Source of the DNA: Herpetosiphon gulosus
GTDB taxonomy: Bacteria > Chloroflexota > Chloroflexia > Chloroflexales > Herpetosiphonaceae
Length of the DNA stretch: 64,000 bases
NCBI RefSeq assembly: GCF_039545135.1
Contig: NZ_BAABRU010000005.1
Span: 1 to 64,000, forward strand
Direction of reading: 5' to 3'
Positions 26,675-34,530 of the stretch are shown piece after piece. Numbering within the stretch: the first letter of the stretch is position 1; each line of letters opens with the position of its first letter. The position numbers and the translations under genes were made by a program. The notes below the pieces were generated by a model. That model was not told where the DNA came from. It saw nothing but the letters and a program-made list of their open reading frames with translations, and did no database searches.

Positions 26675-28828
26675 CTAAGGAACAATGATTTGCTGTGTTT
26701 GCCCAGCCCATTCGATTGAAAGAACCTCACCACGAGCAATATTTTGGGTTAATTCAACGCGCAATGGTTGCTGCGGCTTGAGATCAAGCGTGGCTTGCCA
26801 AAGGGTTTGGCCTGCCGTGCTAATCCGAATTGGCGTTGCATTGACAGCTTGGCTTGGCTGAATTGCCACAATTAGATTGCCGTTGCTGGTCGTTTGCAAG
26901 CCAACCGCACCATAACGATTGCCCGCGCTCAAATCGCCTAAATCGTGCAAGGGCAGCCAATGGGCTTCGAACGAACGACTTTGACCTGCGGCTAAACTTG
27001 GGTAATCCCAAAACGTAGCTTGTGCGCCATGCCAGAGTTCGGCATAATCGCTGTCATCGGTGGTGTAAAGGCTGCGATCAAATTGGTCGCCAAAGGCAAA
27101 GGTTTTAATGCCAGGCAAGTTAGGATCAAGATCAACCAACATCAGACCTTGGTTGAGCGCCGGATCATACACGCCAGCCCATTTTCCACTCAGGTTGTCG
27201 GCGGCAAAGAGGCCGATATAGCCGTTCCACGTTGCATAACGACTGAGATCACGCTGATTGAAATTGGGCCAGCTGATCGTTTGTTGCGGTGCTGGTAGGG
27301 CTGAATCTTGAGTTGCATGGACAATCATCTGCTGGGTTGGCACGACAAAATGTAAGCTCCGTTGCAGCTGGTTGATGCCACCAGGCGCAATCATCGCATT
27401 CATCCAAAATTGAAATGTCTGCGGGCTAGCGGTTGGGTTGCGATAATTGCCACGCATATTGACGATTTGGCTATCGTTATTTAGCTCAATCGTGATTTCA
27501 ATTTGGATGCCAGTGTGGCGTTCAGTGGTTGAAACGATCACCCGTGCCGCCTCGTTAGTTTGCTCCAAGCGATAATCCCATGGCTCAGATTCGAGGTAGC
27601 CATGCTCCTCGGTTGGGGCGGCCCATTCAATGCCGCCAGCCGCCAGCCACCAACCGCGTTGCCCCAAATGACTAGCTTTGATCACTGGATTTTGATAGAG
27701 CAAGTTCTGGCCTGTGGCTTTGTTGATCAGCTGATAAACTCGCCCGCCCAGCTCTGGCAAGATCGTTAGCGTGACATAACGATTTTCAAGCTTGAGCAAA
27801 CGATAATTTTTAGGTTGATAGCCCGTGATTTTGCTGCGATCAATCCGTTTGTAGGGGTAAATTGGGTCGTTGGGTAGGCTATCGACGAGCGCTGGCTGAT
27901 AGCCTTCGGTATTCAAGGCCAACGTGCCAGCCTCAGAAACCTTGGCCGCAATGCTGCTATCCTGAAAATAATAGATTGGCGTGGCATAGCGCCAGCGATA
28001 GTAATGGCTGCCCACATTGCCCATTTCAACTTGCCAATTCGCCGAATTATTGGGATTGTAGGTGAGCACACGGCGCTCAAAAGCTTGGAATAACACTCGT
28101 TGGGCTTGGCCGTTAATCGTTGTATCGATCCAATAGGCCTCAGTAATTGGGTAACCGAATGTACCAAGTACATTGGTTACGCTACCCAGCGCTTGCTGAA
28201 AATCGAAAAATACTTTGGGCACGTTGTGGCCCGTAACGCTTTCATACTGCACGATGGTCGTGTTGGCAGTTGCCAAATTTGGCTCGTCGCTGATCTGGCC
28301 GTTTGCCGCTAGTAGGCTGCTAATCCGCTGGCCTTGGCGATTTTCGCTGCGATGATCGCCGTTGGTGGTGGCGATCGGCTCAAGGCTGGCATAGGTTGGG
28401 CTTGGGCTATCGGGGTCGCCAGCAATTGGCACGTTGGCCGCTGAACGAGCCTCAAATTGCTGATCACCAATTTGCATTTTGCCGCTGATCAACTCAACGA
28501 CCAACAAACCATTGGTTGCAAACCACTCACTGGTACGATCAGCGTTAGGTTGGCTAATTTCCATGCGAGCTTTATCAAAATATTGCACAAGGCGGCTGGC
28601 TTGAGGCGATTGCTGATAGCGCTCGATAATCCGTGGGCCGATGTTTTGGCCCCAAACCCATGAACGGATGGTTTGGCCATCGGCCACTGCTTGATCGGCG
28701 CGTTGCCAGCGTTGGCGAAAGGCTGTATCGGCAAACCCATCAGTAAACGCAGCATAACTTGGGCGTTGTGGCACAAAACTCAAACTGACAATTAATAAGC
28801 AAAAACTCAGGGTTATTCGGCGAAACAT
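26675..28828 (-). CDS. Secreted DUF5107 protein with N-terminal surface module
   Basis: A 717-residue protein with a signal peptide (hydrophobic residues 6-20, cleavage near PSYAAF). Residues 27-280 form a module with motifs SWVWGQNIG, RLVQYFDKARME, TNGLLVVELI, FGYPITEAYW, VLFQAFERRVLTYNP and VEMGNVGSHYYRWRY. The same module forms the C-terminal half of the protein at 53782-55512. Residues 330-640 resemble DUF5107, a galactose-mutarotase-like beta-sandwich (LPELGGRVYQL, then AAGGIEWAAP). It is probably extracellular and acts on or binds carbohydrate. The ATG at 28828 follows GGAGG by five bases. Confidence 0.88.
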   Translation of the reverse strand: MFRRITLSFCLLIVSLSFVPQRPSYAAFTDGFADTAFRQRWQRADQAVADGQTIRSWVWGQNIGPRIIERYQQSPQASRLVQYFDKARMEISQPNADRTSEWFATNGLLVVELISGKMQIGDQQFEARSAANVPIAGDPDSPSPTYASLEPIATTNGDHRSENRQGQRISSLLAANGQISDEPNLATANTTIVQYESVTGHNVPKVFFDFQQALGSVTNVLGTFGYPITEAYWIDTTINGQAQRVLFQAFERRVLTYNPNNSANWQVEMGNVGSHYYRWRYATPIYYFQDSSIAAKVSEAGTLALNTEGYQPALVDSLPNDPIYPYKRIDRSKITGYQPKNYRLLKLENRYVTLTILPELGGRVYQLINKATGQNLLYQNPVIKASHLGQRGWWLAAGGIEWAAPTEEHGYLESEPWDYRLEQTNEAARVIVSTTERHTGIQIEITIELNNDSQIVNMRGNYRNPTASPQTFQFWMNAMIAPGGINQLQRSLHFVVPTQQMIVHATQDSALPAPQQTISWPNFNQRDLSRYATWNGYIGLFAADNLSGKWAGVYDPALNQGLMLVDLDPNLPGIKTFAFGDQFDRSLYTTDDSDYAELWHGAQATFWDYPSLAAGQSRSFEAHWLPLHDLGDLSAGNRYGAVGLQTTSNGNLIVAIQPSQAVNATPIRISTAGQTLWQATLDLKPQQPLRVELTQNIARGEVLSIEWAGQTQQIIVP

Positions 28829-28857
28829 AGATTCCTCCAACATCAAATTCTACGGTG

Positions 28858-28863
28858 AGTATA
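28858..28863 (-). promoter_or_regulatory. -10 box for DUF5107 gene
   Basis: TATACT on the minus strand, 30 bases before the ATG at 28828. A -35 box is not clear. Confidence 0.4.
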
Positions 28864-29007
28864 GCGCTGTGGCGGGCCAAAAACCATAGTTTGAGGCTGA
28901 AGCTGGCCTGAGAAACCTGAAAATTCTGCTTGGTTGCTTGTCTAATATGGGCCAATTATGCTCTATAGTATGGCTAGTGTGTGAATGCTCAAAAGGGGGC
29001 TGCTGCA

Positions 29008-29772
29008 ATGAACGATCTGCAAATTGCTGAACAACTGCAAGCTAGTTATAGTCTGTTTGCGCCAATTCGGGCGCATTTTCGTGGGCCTGAAGTCGAACGC
29101 GGTGGCTGCCCACGCCATGGCATGCATGCAGTCTATGCCAAAAAATATGGCGAACATCTGGCAACAATCTATCCAGGCATCAACGCGATTGGGGTTGAAT
29201 CGTCGTTTGATGCGGCTCAATTGCCTGCAATCATGGCGGCGTTGGGTAGTTTGCGCGAGGTGTTGTTGGCGAATTTGGCCCATCGGATTGTTGAATATGC
29301 TCAAGCCAGCAAGCCCTATGTTTTGCCAGCCTACTTGCGCAGTATCGAAGTGGCGCTTGAACATTTTGCCAAACGTCATCCTGAGCAATTGGCGGCGCTT
29401 GATGCGGTGTTTTGCGTGGCTGGTGGCGAGGGTTTTCGCGATTTAATCGTGTTTCATGGCGGGCATCTTTTAGAGCAAGCCAAAGCTGGGGCGCTCTGGA
29501 CGAATATTGATATGTATTCATTGGTCGATTTACATGATCGCCAAACAGCTGAGGGCTTAGAAAAGTTTGAGGTTTGGTGCTTAGGCGGCGATTTGGCCAA
29601 AGCGGTGCTGACTGAATTTCAGAAAGCGGCCTTGATGTTGGTAATTCAAGGCTGGCAACCACAGCCGCTTACCAAAGAATTAGCCTTATTGCCAGCCGAT
29701 CTGAATCGCCATTTTGGCCAGAAGGTGCGTAATTTATTGCACAAAGCCTTGGCTCAGTATGTTTTAGGGTGA
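29008..29772 (+). CDS. Conserved-looking cytoplasmic protein of unknown function
   Basis: A 254-residue soluble protein not recognised. It has no signal peptide or membrane segment. Notable parts are RGPEVERGGCPRHGMHAVYAK near residue 30 with a Cys and two His residues, FCVAGGEGFRDLIVFHGGH near 130, and a helical C-terminus. The His/Cys pattern could bind a metal, which is speculation. The ATG at 29008 has a GGGGGC ribosome site; a GTG at 28981 has none. It stands alone and is convergent with the Spo0M-like gene. Confidence 0.8.
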   Translation: MNDLQIAEQLQASYSLFAPIRAHFRGPEVERGGCPRHGMHAVYAKKYGEHLATIYPGINAIGVESSFDAAQLPAIMAALGSLREVLLANLAHRIVEYAQASKPYVLPAYLRSIEVALEHFAKRHPEQLAALDAVFCVAGGEGFRDLIVFHGGHLLEQAKAGALWTNIDMYSLVDLHDRQTAEGLEKFEVWCLGGDLAKAVLTEFQKAALMLVIQGWQPQPLTKELALLPADLNRHFGQKVRNLLHKALAQYVLG

Positions 29773-29784
29773 AAATATAGTAGC

Positions 29785-29825
29785 TCCCTTCACCCTGACC
29801 CCTCTCCCGCCGCTGTGGGAGAGGG
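29785..29825. repeat. REP-like hairpin
   Basis: A perfect nine-base stem CCCTCTCCC / GGGAGAGGG preceded by CTTCACCCTGACC. This resembles palindromic units common in many bacterial genomes. It lies 28 bases past the stop of the preceding gene and may act as a terminator. Confidence 0.65.
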
Positions 29826-29914
29826 ATTCTTACAAGAGTAGTTTTTCATTACGTTCCGTTTCGTACCAACGATTCGATGGTTTATTGATGGATAGTTGAT
29901 TACCACTAGGCCCA

Positions 29915-29986
29915 TTTTAGGGGGTGCAGGGGGCTTTAATCCCCCTGCGTCTCCCGCCTTGAGGCGGGACGGAAGGGTGGTGATCA
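29915..29986. repeat. Double-hairpin intergenic element, copy 2
   Basis: First stem GCAGGGGG-CTTTAAT-CCCCCTGC, second stem TCCCGCC-TTGA-GGCGGGA, then ACGGAAGGGTGGTGATCA as in the copy at 4029-4098. Relative to copy 1 the first stem has a compensated C-G to A-T change and its loop is the reverse complement. It again sits between convergent genes. Confidence 0.8.
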
Positions 29987-30021
29987 GATTGCTTGTTAAA
30001 AACCCATCCTTGATAGGAATA

Positions 30022-30786
30022 TTAATGGCGAATGCGCGATTGGATGGTTTGGCTGATGATATGCGCCAAATCAGGGCGTTGAATATCGGCATGGGTAAAG
30101 GTCAACTTCGCGTAGCGCTCGTTGAGGTCAAAATCGGCAAACAGCTTAGCAAAGCCATGCAACCGCTTGTCGATTTCCAAATAGACATCAACTCCATAAT
30201 CTTGCAAATCGAGCACAACCTCTAATTCTTCGATGTGGAAACTTTGGTGGCCATAGGGCTTGAACTCAAGTTCTTGCACAAATGGATAGGGGCCGCGCCA
30301 GCGAGAGTTGTATTCGTTGTGCACGGTGTAAAGCTGGAAGCCAATTTGCTGAATGGCCTGAATAATCGTTGCTTGCGAAGGATGGGGCTGAATCTGCAAT
30401 TGATCAACATCACCTGCATCGACCCCGCCACTGATCGATAAACCAGTGCGAATAAAGACTGGCTGATGGCCCATGGTCAAGGGCGTATCGAGCGGCAAGT
30501 TAATGCTAAAGGGAATGCGTTGTTGAGCGCCTGGTTGAAGCTTAAACCGCTGCGTCAGTGGATATTGCCCAATCGTGTGATCTTGGGTCATTTTGCTATC
30601 GTCGTACTCGCGGGTATAACGAGCGACCAAAAACAAATACAGTGCCTCGATATCTTGTTCGACATCACCGCCCATAATATGCACTTCGCCAGTGATCGTG
30701 CCACCTGGAGCGGTTGTATTATTGTGGAGATGGGTTTCGATACGAGCATTGCCAATACCAACGCTGGCGAGCAATTTACGGAACAT
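30022..30786 (-). CDS. Spo0M-like protein (arrestin fold)
   Basis: A 254-residue protein of the sporulation-control (Spo0M) family, recognised by the start FRKLLASVGIGNARIETHL, the phrase PGGTITGEVHIMGGDVEQDIEALYL and the central LPLDTPLT. The family has an arrestin-like double beta-sandwich and a scaffold-like role. In non-sporulating bacteria its job is not established. The start was set at the second ATG (30786), six bases after AGGAGG; the ATG at 30792 is fused to the site. It is convergent with the gene ending at 29772. Confidence 0.9.
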   Translation of the reverse strand: MFRKLLASVGIGNARIETHLHNNTTAPGGTITGEVHIMGGDVEQDIEALYLFLVARYTREYDDSKMTQDHTIGQYPLTQRFKLQPGAQQRIPFSINLPLDTPLTMGHQPVFIRTGLSISGGVDAGDVDQLQIQPHPSQATIIQAIQQIGFQLYTVHNEYNSRWRGPYPFVQELEFKPYGHQSFHIEELEVVLDLQDYGVDVYLEIDKRLHGFAKLFADFDLNERYAKLTFTHADIQRPDLAHIISQTIQSRIRH

Positions 30787-30855
30787 GCACATCCTCCTAA
30801 GTTGATCGATTTGTTATGGCGTTATACGTAGACACAGTATCAAAAGGTTTCATAA

Positions 30856-31251
30856 TTAATCCTGACAATGTTGTAACACACAATGCACACACATTTCAAG
30901 GGTGGCGCAGCGACAACGTAGCCCGCGCTGGAGTAATTGTTGCACATGGCTAGCTTGTTCGAGCAATTGGCTAAGATCGGCCAATTTTTGCTTGGCTAAT
31001 TGCCGCCATAAGCCTGCTAATGGAGCCTGTTGCTGTTCATGTTGAAATAGCAATTGAATCTCGGTGAGGCTAAAGCCAAGCCGCTGAGTTGTGCGAATAA
31101 ACGCCAGACGCTCGAAAATCTGCTGATCATAATAACGCCGACCATTCTGCCGTGCAGCAGGCGGCAATAAATTAATTTCTTCATAATAACGAATAGTTGA
31201 GGCTTTGATTCCCGCCTGTTTGGCGACCATACTGATACTAAGTTGTTGCAT
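30856..31251 (-). CDS. MerR-family regulator with C-terminal cysteines
   Basis: A 131-residue regulator. The winged helix lies in residues 5-75 (SMVAKQAGIKASTIRYYEE, then LPPAARQNGRRYY) and is followed by the dimer helix. The C-terminus carries C-R-C, six residues, C-V-H-C, four residues, C, which could hold a metal ion or a redox centre as in SoxR or metal sensors, though the spacing matches neither exactly. It is divergent from the thioredoxin gene, whose promoter has MerR geometry, so it very likely activates that gene and may repress itself. Confidence 0.92.
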   Translation of the reverse strand: MQQLSISMVAKQAGIKASTIRYYEEINLLPPAARQNGRRYYDQQIFERLAFIRTTQRLGFSLTEIQLLFQHEQQQAPLAGLWRQLAKQKLADLSQLLEQASHVQQLLQRGLRCRCATLEMCVHCVLQHCQD

Positions 31252-31274
31252 ATGCCGACCCCTGAAATTGCTGC

Positions 31275-31305
31275 TTGACTTCCAGTTAACTTGAACTTGT
31301 AGACT
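31275..31305 (+). promoter_or_regulatory. MerR-type promoter and operator of the thioredoxin gene
   Basis: TTGACT (31275-31280), a 19-base spacer, then TAGACT (31300-31305). Inside the spacer, 31280-31295 reads TTCCAGTTAACTTGAA, a dyad with one mismatched pair. MerR and SoxR activators act by untwisting promoters with over-long 19-20 base spacers, and this dyad resembles a SoxR box. Confidence 0.85.
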
Positions 31306-31356
31306 GCCAACGAGCTAGTGTAATCATGCAATAGCTGTCAAGTGGAGGTCTCGTTC

Positions 31357-31698
31357 ATGCAAACCGTGATCGATCAGCCAGTTCAGATTAGCGATGCCAG
31401 CTTTGAAACGCAGGTATTACAATCGGATACGCCAGTAATTGTCGATTTTTGGGCACCTTGGTGTGTCCATTGCCGCGTGATTGCGCCAATTTTGGCCAAA
31501 TTAGCTCAGCGTTATGCTGGTGAAATTGTGGTTGCTAAAATCAACACCGACGAAGATGTGCAATATGCCAGCCGTTTGGGTGTGCGTGGTTTGCCCACAA
31601 TGGTGGTATTTCAACATGGCCAAGAGGTTGATCGCTGGATTGGGGCGATGAGTGAAGCAGCATTTGAGCAACGTGTGCAACGGCTGCTTGGGCGTTAA
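31357..31698 (+). CDS. Thioredoxin with WCVHC active site
   Basis: A 113-residue thioredoxin fold. Seen: PVIVDFWAPWCVHCRVIAP, then the cis-Pro motif RGLPTMVVF near residue 80. It lacks the usual GP between the cysteines (WCVHC instead of WCGPC), which should shift the redox potential. It reduces disulfides in cytoplasmic partners. The ATG at 31357 lies eight bases after GGAGG; a GTG at 31342 overlaps that site. Control by the divergent MerR protein suggests induction by thiol stress or metal. Confidence 0.93.
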   Translation: MQTVIDQPVQISDASFETQVLQSDTPVIVDFWAPWCVHCRVIAPILAKLAQRYAGEIVVAKINTDEDVQYASRLGVRGLPTMVVFQHGQEVDRWIGAMSEAAFEQRVQRLLGR

Positions 31699-31703
31699 AT
31701 TAT

Positions 31704-31748
31704 AACAGGCAGGCTGCTTCTCACGGCGGCCTGCCTGTTTATTCTTCC
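31704..31748 (+). terminator. Terminator of the thioredoxin gene
   Basis: A perfect 11-base stem AACAGGCAGGC / GCCTGCCTGTT, then TTTATTCTT, six bases after the stop. Confidence 0.85.
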
Positions 31749-32196
31749 TCGGTAAATTATCTAGGCTCCCACAAGCGGACTATTGGCATTCTTCCAACCT
31801 ACTCCATTGTTCTTCTCTCCCACAAGCGTTGACGATAGATTGATGGCGGCTGATGTAACAGTGTTACAGCGGCCACTGTGGGTTTGCAATGGCTGGCAAT
31901 GTAGCCCTCTACAGCTACAGAGCGCACGGCTGGCGACCATGAGACCTCCTAGTGGTGACCGATGGAGTGCTGCGACGCTTGAATTTGGTTGTTTGCCTAG
32001 CACAGACTGTTCGTTGAAATCGATAGTCGGATATAATGATGCTACGCCACAGCCACATTCGCACTGGCTCGGTTGCTTTATTAAGTTGTTGGTTGAATTA
32101 ATTGTCGATAATGCTACGATAGCATACAATCAAACCAAGAGAGTGCAATATCTCTCTTTGTTGTGTCTAGAGTTTTGCTAGAGAACCTTGGAGAAA
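31749..32196. other. Gene-poor stretch before the HTH/STAND pair
   Basis: About 450 bases without a supportable gene. It contains a 12-base direct repeat CTCCCACAAGCG at 31766-31777 and 31817-31828, a small hairpin TGTAGC/GCTACA near 31900, and the promoter-like sequence at 32102-32130. Overlapping open frames on both strands have no protein-like composition. Confidence 0.5.
32102..32130 (+). promoter_or_regulatory. Putative promoter with internal dyad
   Basis: TTGTCG, a 17-base spacer, then TACAAT. The spacer holds ATGCTA-CGA-TAGCAT (32111-32125), a perfect six-base dyad that could be an operator. A transcript from here would run antisense through the HTH gene at 32197-32448 and into the STAND gene. 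Confidence 0.45.
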
Positions 32197-32448
32197 TTAC
32201 GAATCCGTAACTGAGGATTGGGTGGCTGAAGTAGGTTGAGAAAGATAGCGCTCAAGCTCAGCCGCCGTTGTGTACCAATAGCGATCAAGTTTGATGCCAC
32301 GGATTTTACCTTTATTAAGGTAAACGCGCAAGGTGCCTTCGGTGAGCGACTGAGCAGGGTAATATTCACGGGTATAAGCCGCCGCCTGCTGCAAGGAGAG
32401 CAGTTGGCTGGCTGGTGGGTCGTAGGTTAGACCAGAGGGCTGTTCCAT
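32197..32448 (-). CDS. Small HTH protein (excisionase/MerR-like)
   Basis: An 83-residue protein with a winged-helix core of the excisionase type: LLSLQQAAAYTREYY, then LTEGTLRVYLNKGKIRGIKL, then RYWYTTAAELERYL. Excisionase-type proteins bind DNA and bend or repress it. Its ATG shares the four bases CATG with the ATG of the opposite-strand STAND gene. AAGGA lies upstream at normal distance. It is probably a local regulator of the STAND gene, which is an inference from position. No integrase is nearby. Confidence 0.82.
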   Translation of the reverse strand: MEQPSGLTYDPPASQLLSLQQAAAYTREYYPAQSLTEGTLRVYLNKGKIRGIKLDRYWYTTAAELERYLSQPTSATQSSVTDS

Positions 32449-34042
32449 GCCACATCCTTGGCCAAATAAAATGCTCCGCCAATTACTCCGCGGCGAGATG
32501 TTATCGCAAACGTTGCAGCAGTGGGTCGATAATCATGGTGGTCGGCAGGTAGTTGTGCAAACGTTGCGCGATGGCATGAGCCACGATGTTGATGCACTTG
32601 CCTTCTTTGAACAGCAGGTAAATCGTTATACCACAGAAAGCCAAAAAGCTGCAAATCTTAATATGGCCGATAGCACTTATTACGCCAAACGTGGCCGTTT
32701 TTATGAGCAACTACGTCATTTGCTCGATCATCTGCCCAGCCTGCGTCCTACTACAATCATCGGTCTGCCGATTCCGCTTACGCCTTTGGTTGGCCGCCAA
32801 GCAGTTTTGCAAGAGTTGCTAGAGCTTTGCCGTGAATATCGCCTAGTGACCTTGCATGGGATAGGTGGCATCGGCAAAACCCGCCTCGCGATTGCTCTCG
32901 CCAGCTATATTGCTAATGCTGGCTTTGCGCAAGAAGTGGTTTTTATCGATTTGCGCAATGAATACACTGTGCACGATAGCTGGCATGCGCTGCTCAATCG
33001 CTGGTTCGGCGACCCCAAAGCCGATTTAACGAGTTATATTCAGCAATCCAATCGGCGCACAGTGCTGATCATTGATAACTGTGAGCATATTCGGGCGGTT
33101 GCTGAGATGCTGTTGCCATTGCTCAATTTTGGCAATATTTCGATTATTACCACGACGCAAATTGCCCTGAGCATCAATGGCGAACGGCGTTTTCCAGTGC
33201 CAGCGCTTAGCCTTGAAGAAGGCATTTTGCTGTTTGAGCAACGTGCTCGCGATTTGAACCGCCAAGTTGAGCGCCGTCAAACTGAGCAAATTGTCCAGCG
33301 TTTGGCGGGGCATCCTTTGGCGATTGAAATTGCCGCTTCGCAATTGTTGTTGGTTTCGCTCAACGATATTTTGGCCATGACCAACGTCGAAATGCTAGAG
33401 ATTGAATCGTTGGCGAATGGCTCGGCCTCGCATCGCACCTTGCGCCAAATGGTTGAGTATACGTTTTCGTTGTTAAATGATGATGTGCAAGCTGCTTGTC
33501 TCCGCTTGGCGCTGTTTGAACATCATTTTAGCCTAGCCCAAGCCACCCAAGCTTTTAAAGTCAATTGGCGGGTTGCTAGCGGTTTGGTCGATGCGTCGTG
33601 TTTAGAGGGCAGCGTCGATAGCCGTGGCGAAACGCGGTTTAGCATGCCGATTGTGATTCGTTTATATGCGCGGCAGGTGGCACTCGAACGCGATGTTTAT
33701 CATCAGTTGATGCTGGAATTTACTCAATATTGGGCCAATGAAATTAAGCAGATGTTGCAACGCTGGGAGCAAACGATCGAACGCGCCAAAGATCATGGCG
33801 AATTGCTCACGCCGATGAATGATCTTTCGTTGTTACGCGAGAGTTATACGACGATTCGTGGCTGTTTGCAATGGGCGGCGATCTATGAGCATACACAATT
33901 ATTGGAGTTGGTGGGTGGTTTGTGGAAATTTTGGCTGCATTATGAAAGCCCCGAAGGTCGTTTATGGCTGCGTTCAGCTATGAGCATGGCCAGCGAACAG
34001 CAACGCAGCGAATTACAACAAATTCTGGTGCTATTTAGCTAA
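32447..34042 (+). CDS. STAND ATPase, shortened before its C-terminal repeats
   Basis: A 531-residue protein. Residues 15-100 are a helical N-terminal domain of unknown type. The ATPase has PLVGRQAVL (113-121), Walker A GIGGIGKT (138-145) and Walker B TVLIIDNCEH (about 204), then GHPLAIEIAAS and a winged-helix/ARM-like region. In the related AfsR/MalT-like proteins a long TPR domain follows the segment GRLWLRSAMSMA; here the frame stops about 20 residues later and overlaps the next gene by eight bases. It may be a truncated remnant or a natural short form. It is divergent from the HTH gene. Confidence 0.85.
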   Translation: MPHPWPNKMLRQLLRGEMLSQTLQQWVDNHGGRQVVVQTLRDGMSHDVDALAFFEQQVNRYTTESQKAANLNMADSTYYAKRGRFYEQLRHLLDHLPSLRPTTIIGLPIPLTPLVGRQAVLQELLELCREYRLVTLHGIGGIGKTRLAIALASYIANAGFAQEVVFIDLRNEYTVHDSWHALLNRWFGDPKADLTSYIQQSNRRTVLIIDNCEHIRAVAEMLLPLLNFGNISIITTTQIALSINGERRFPVPALSLEEGILLFEQRARDLNRQVERRQTEQIVQRLAGHPLAIEIAASQLLLVSLNDILAMTNVEMLEIESLANGSASHRTLRQMVEYTFSLLNDDVQAACLRLALFEHHFSLAQATQAFKVNWRVASGLVDASCLEGSVDSRGETRFSMPIVIRLYARQVALERDVYHQLMLEFTQYWANEIKQMLQRWEQTIERAKDHGELLTPMNDLSLLRESYTTIRGCLQWAAIYEHTQLLELVGGLWKFWLHYESPEGRLWLRSAMSMASEQQRSELQQILVLFS

Positions 34043-34463
34043 AGATCGGTACTGGTATATCGCCTGTCCATGTATGCTCCCAAACCGCTTCGCCAGCCAA
34101 TAAACGGCTAATCTGTTGCGGAAAGTAGGCCGGACGAATTGGCTTGCCTAAAAAGCCAAAAAAGCCCAAGGTTTTGGCGCGTTCAACAATGCTCATATCG
34201 CTAAATCCTGTCAAGGCAATACAGGGGGCAATTGAGCGCAAGGAACCAACCAAATCGAAGCCCGATTGATCTGGCAACTGCACATCAAGCAAAATGAGGG
34301 CAGGTTGCAAGGCTTGAATGGCTTGGGCCGTTGCCACTCGGCCATTGGGGAAGAAGTGTAAGTGATGCCCTTGTTGATGTAATGTGCTCCGAATGATTAA
34401 TAGGGTATCTGGTTGGTCTTCGATCACAACAAGCGTAGCGATACCAGCCTCCTTGGATTGCAA
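34035..34463 (-). CDS. Single-domain response regulator
   Basis: A 142-residue receiver domain: acidic pair ED near residue 15, phospho-acceptor Asp in LILLDVQLPDQSGFD (about residue 59), conserved Thr in ALTGFS and Lys in FLGKPIRP. About 20 residues follow the domain without an output module, so it works through partners. No histidine kinase is adjacent. It lies 67 bases downstream of the ABC permease on the same strand and could be the last gene of that operon. Its stop overlaps the convergent STAND gene by eight bases. Confidence 0.9.
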   Translation of the reverse strand: MQSKEAGIATLVVIEDQPDTLLIIRSTLHQQGHHLHFFPNGRVATAQAIQALQPALILLDVQLPDQSGFDLVGSLRSIAPCIALTGFSDMSIVERAKTLGFFGFLGKPIRPAYFPQQISRLLAGEAVWEHTWTGDIPVPIFS

Positions 34464-34530
34464 TATGTGGCTGAATTGTACCGCGAAAGCAGCGGCATGG
34501 GCAATAGGGCATACCGCTGCTCAACGATTG

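Noticed and set aside
31761-32181. Overlapping open frames on both strands in the gap before the HTH gene
   Set aside because: Cys-, Ser- and Asn-rich translations without hydrophobic periodicity or motifs; neither frame has a convincing start site.
6593-34042. One continuous defence island from the McrBC-like genes to the STAND genes
   Set aside because: Metabolic and housekeeping-type genes (SDR, aminotransferase, Spo0M-like, thioredoxin) lie between, and no integrase or transposase marks a boundary.
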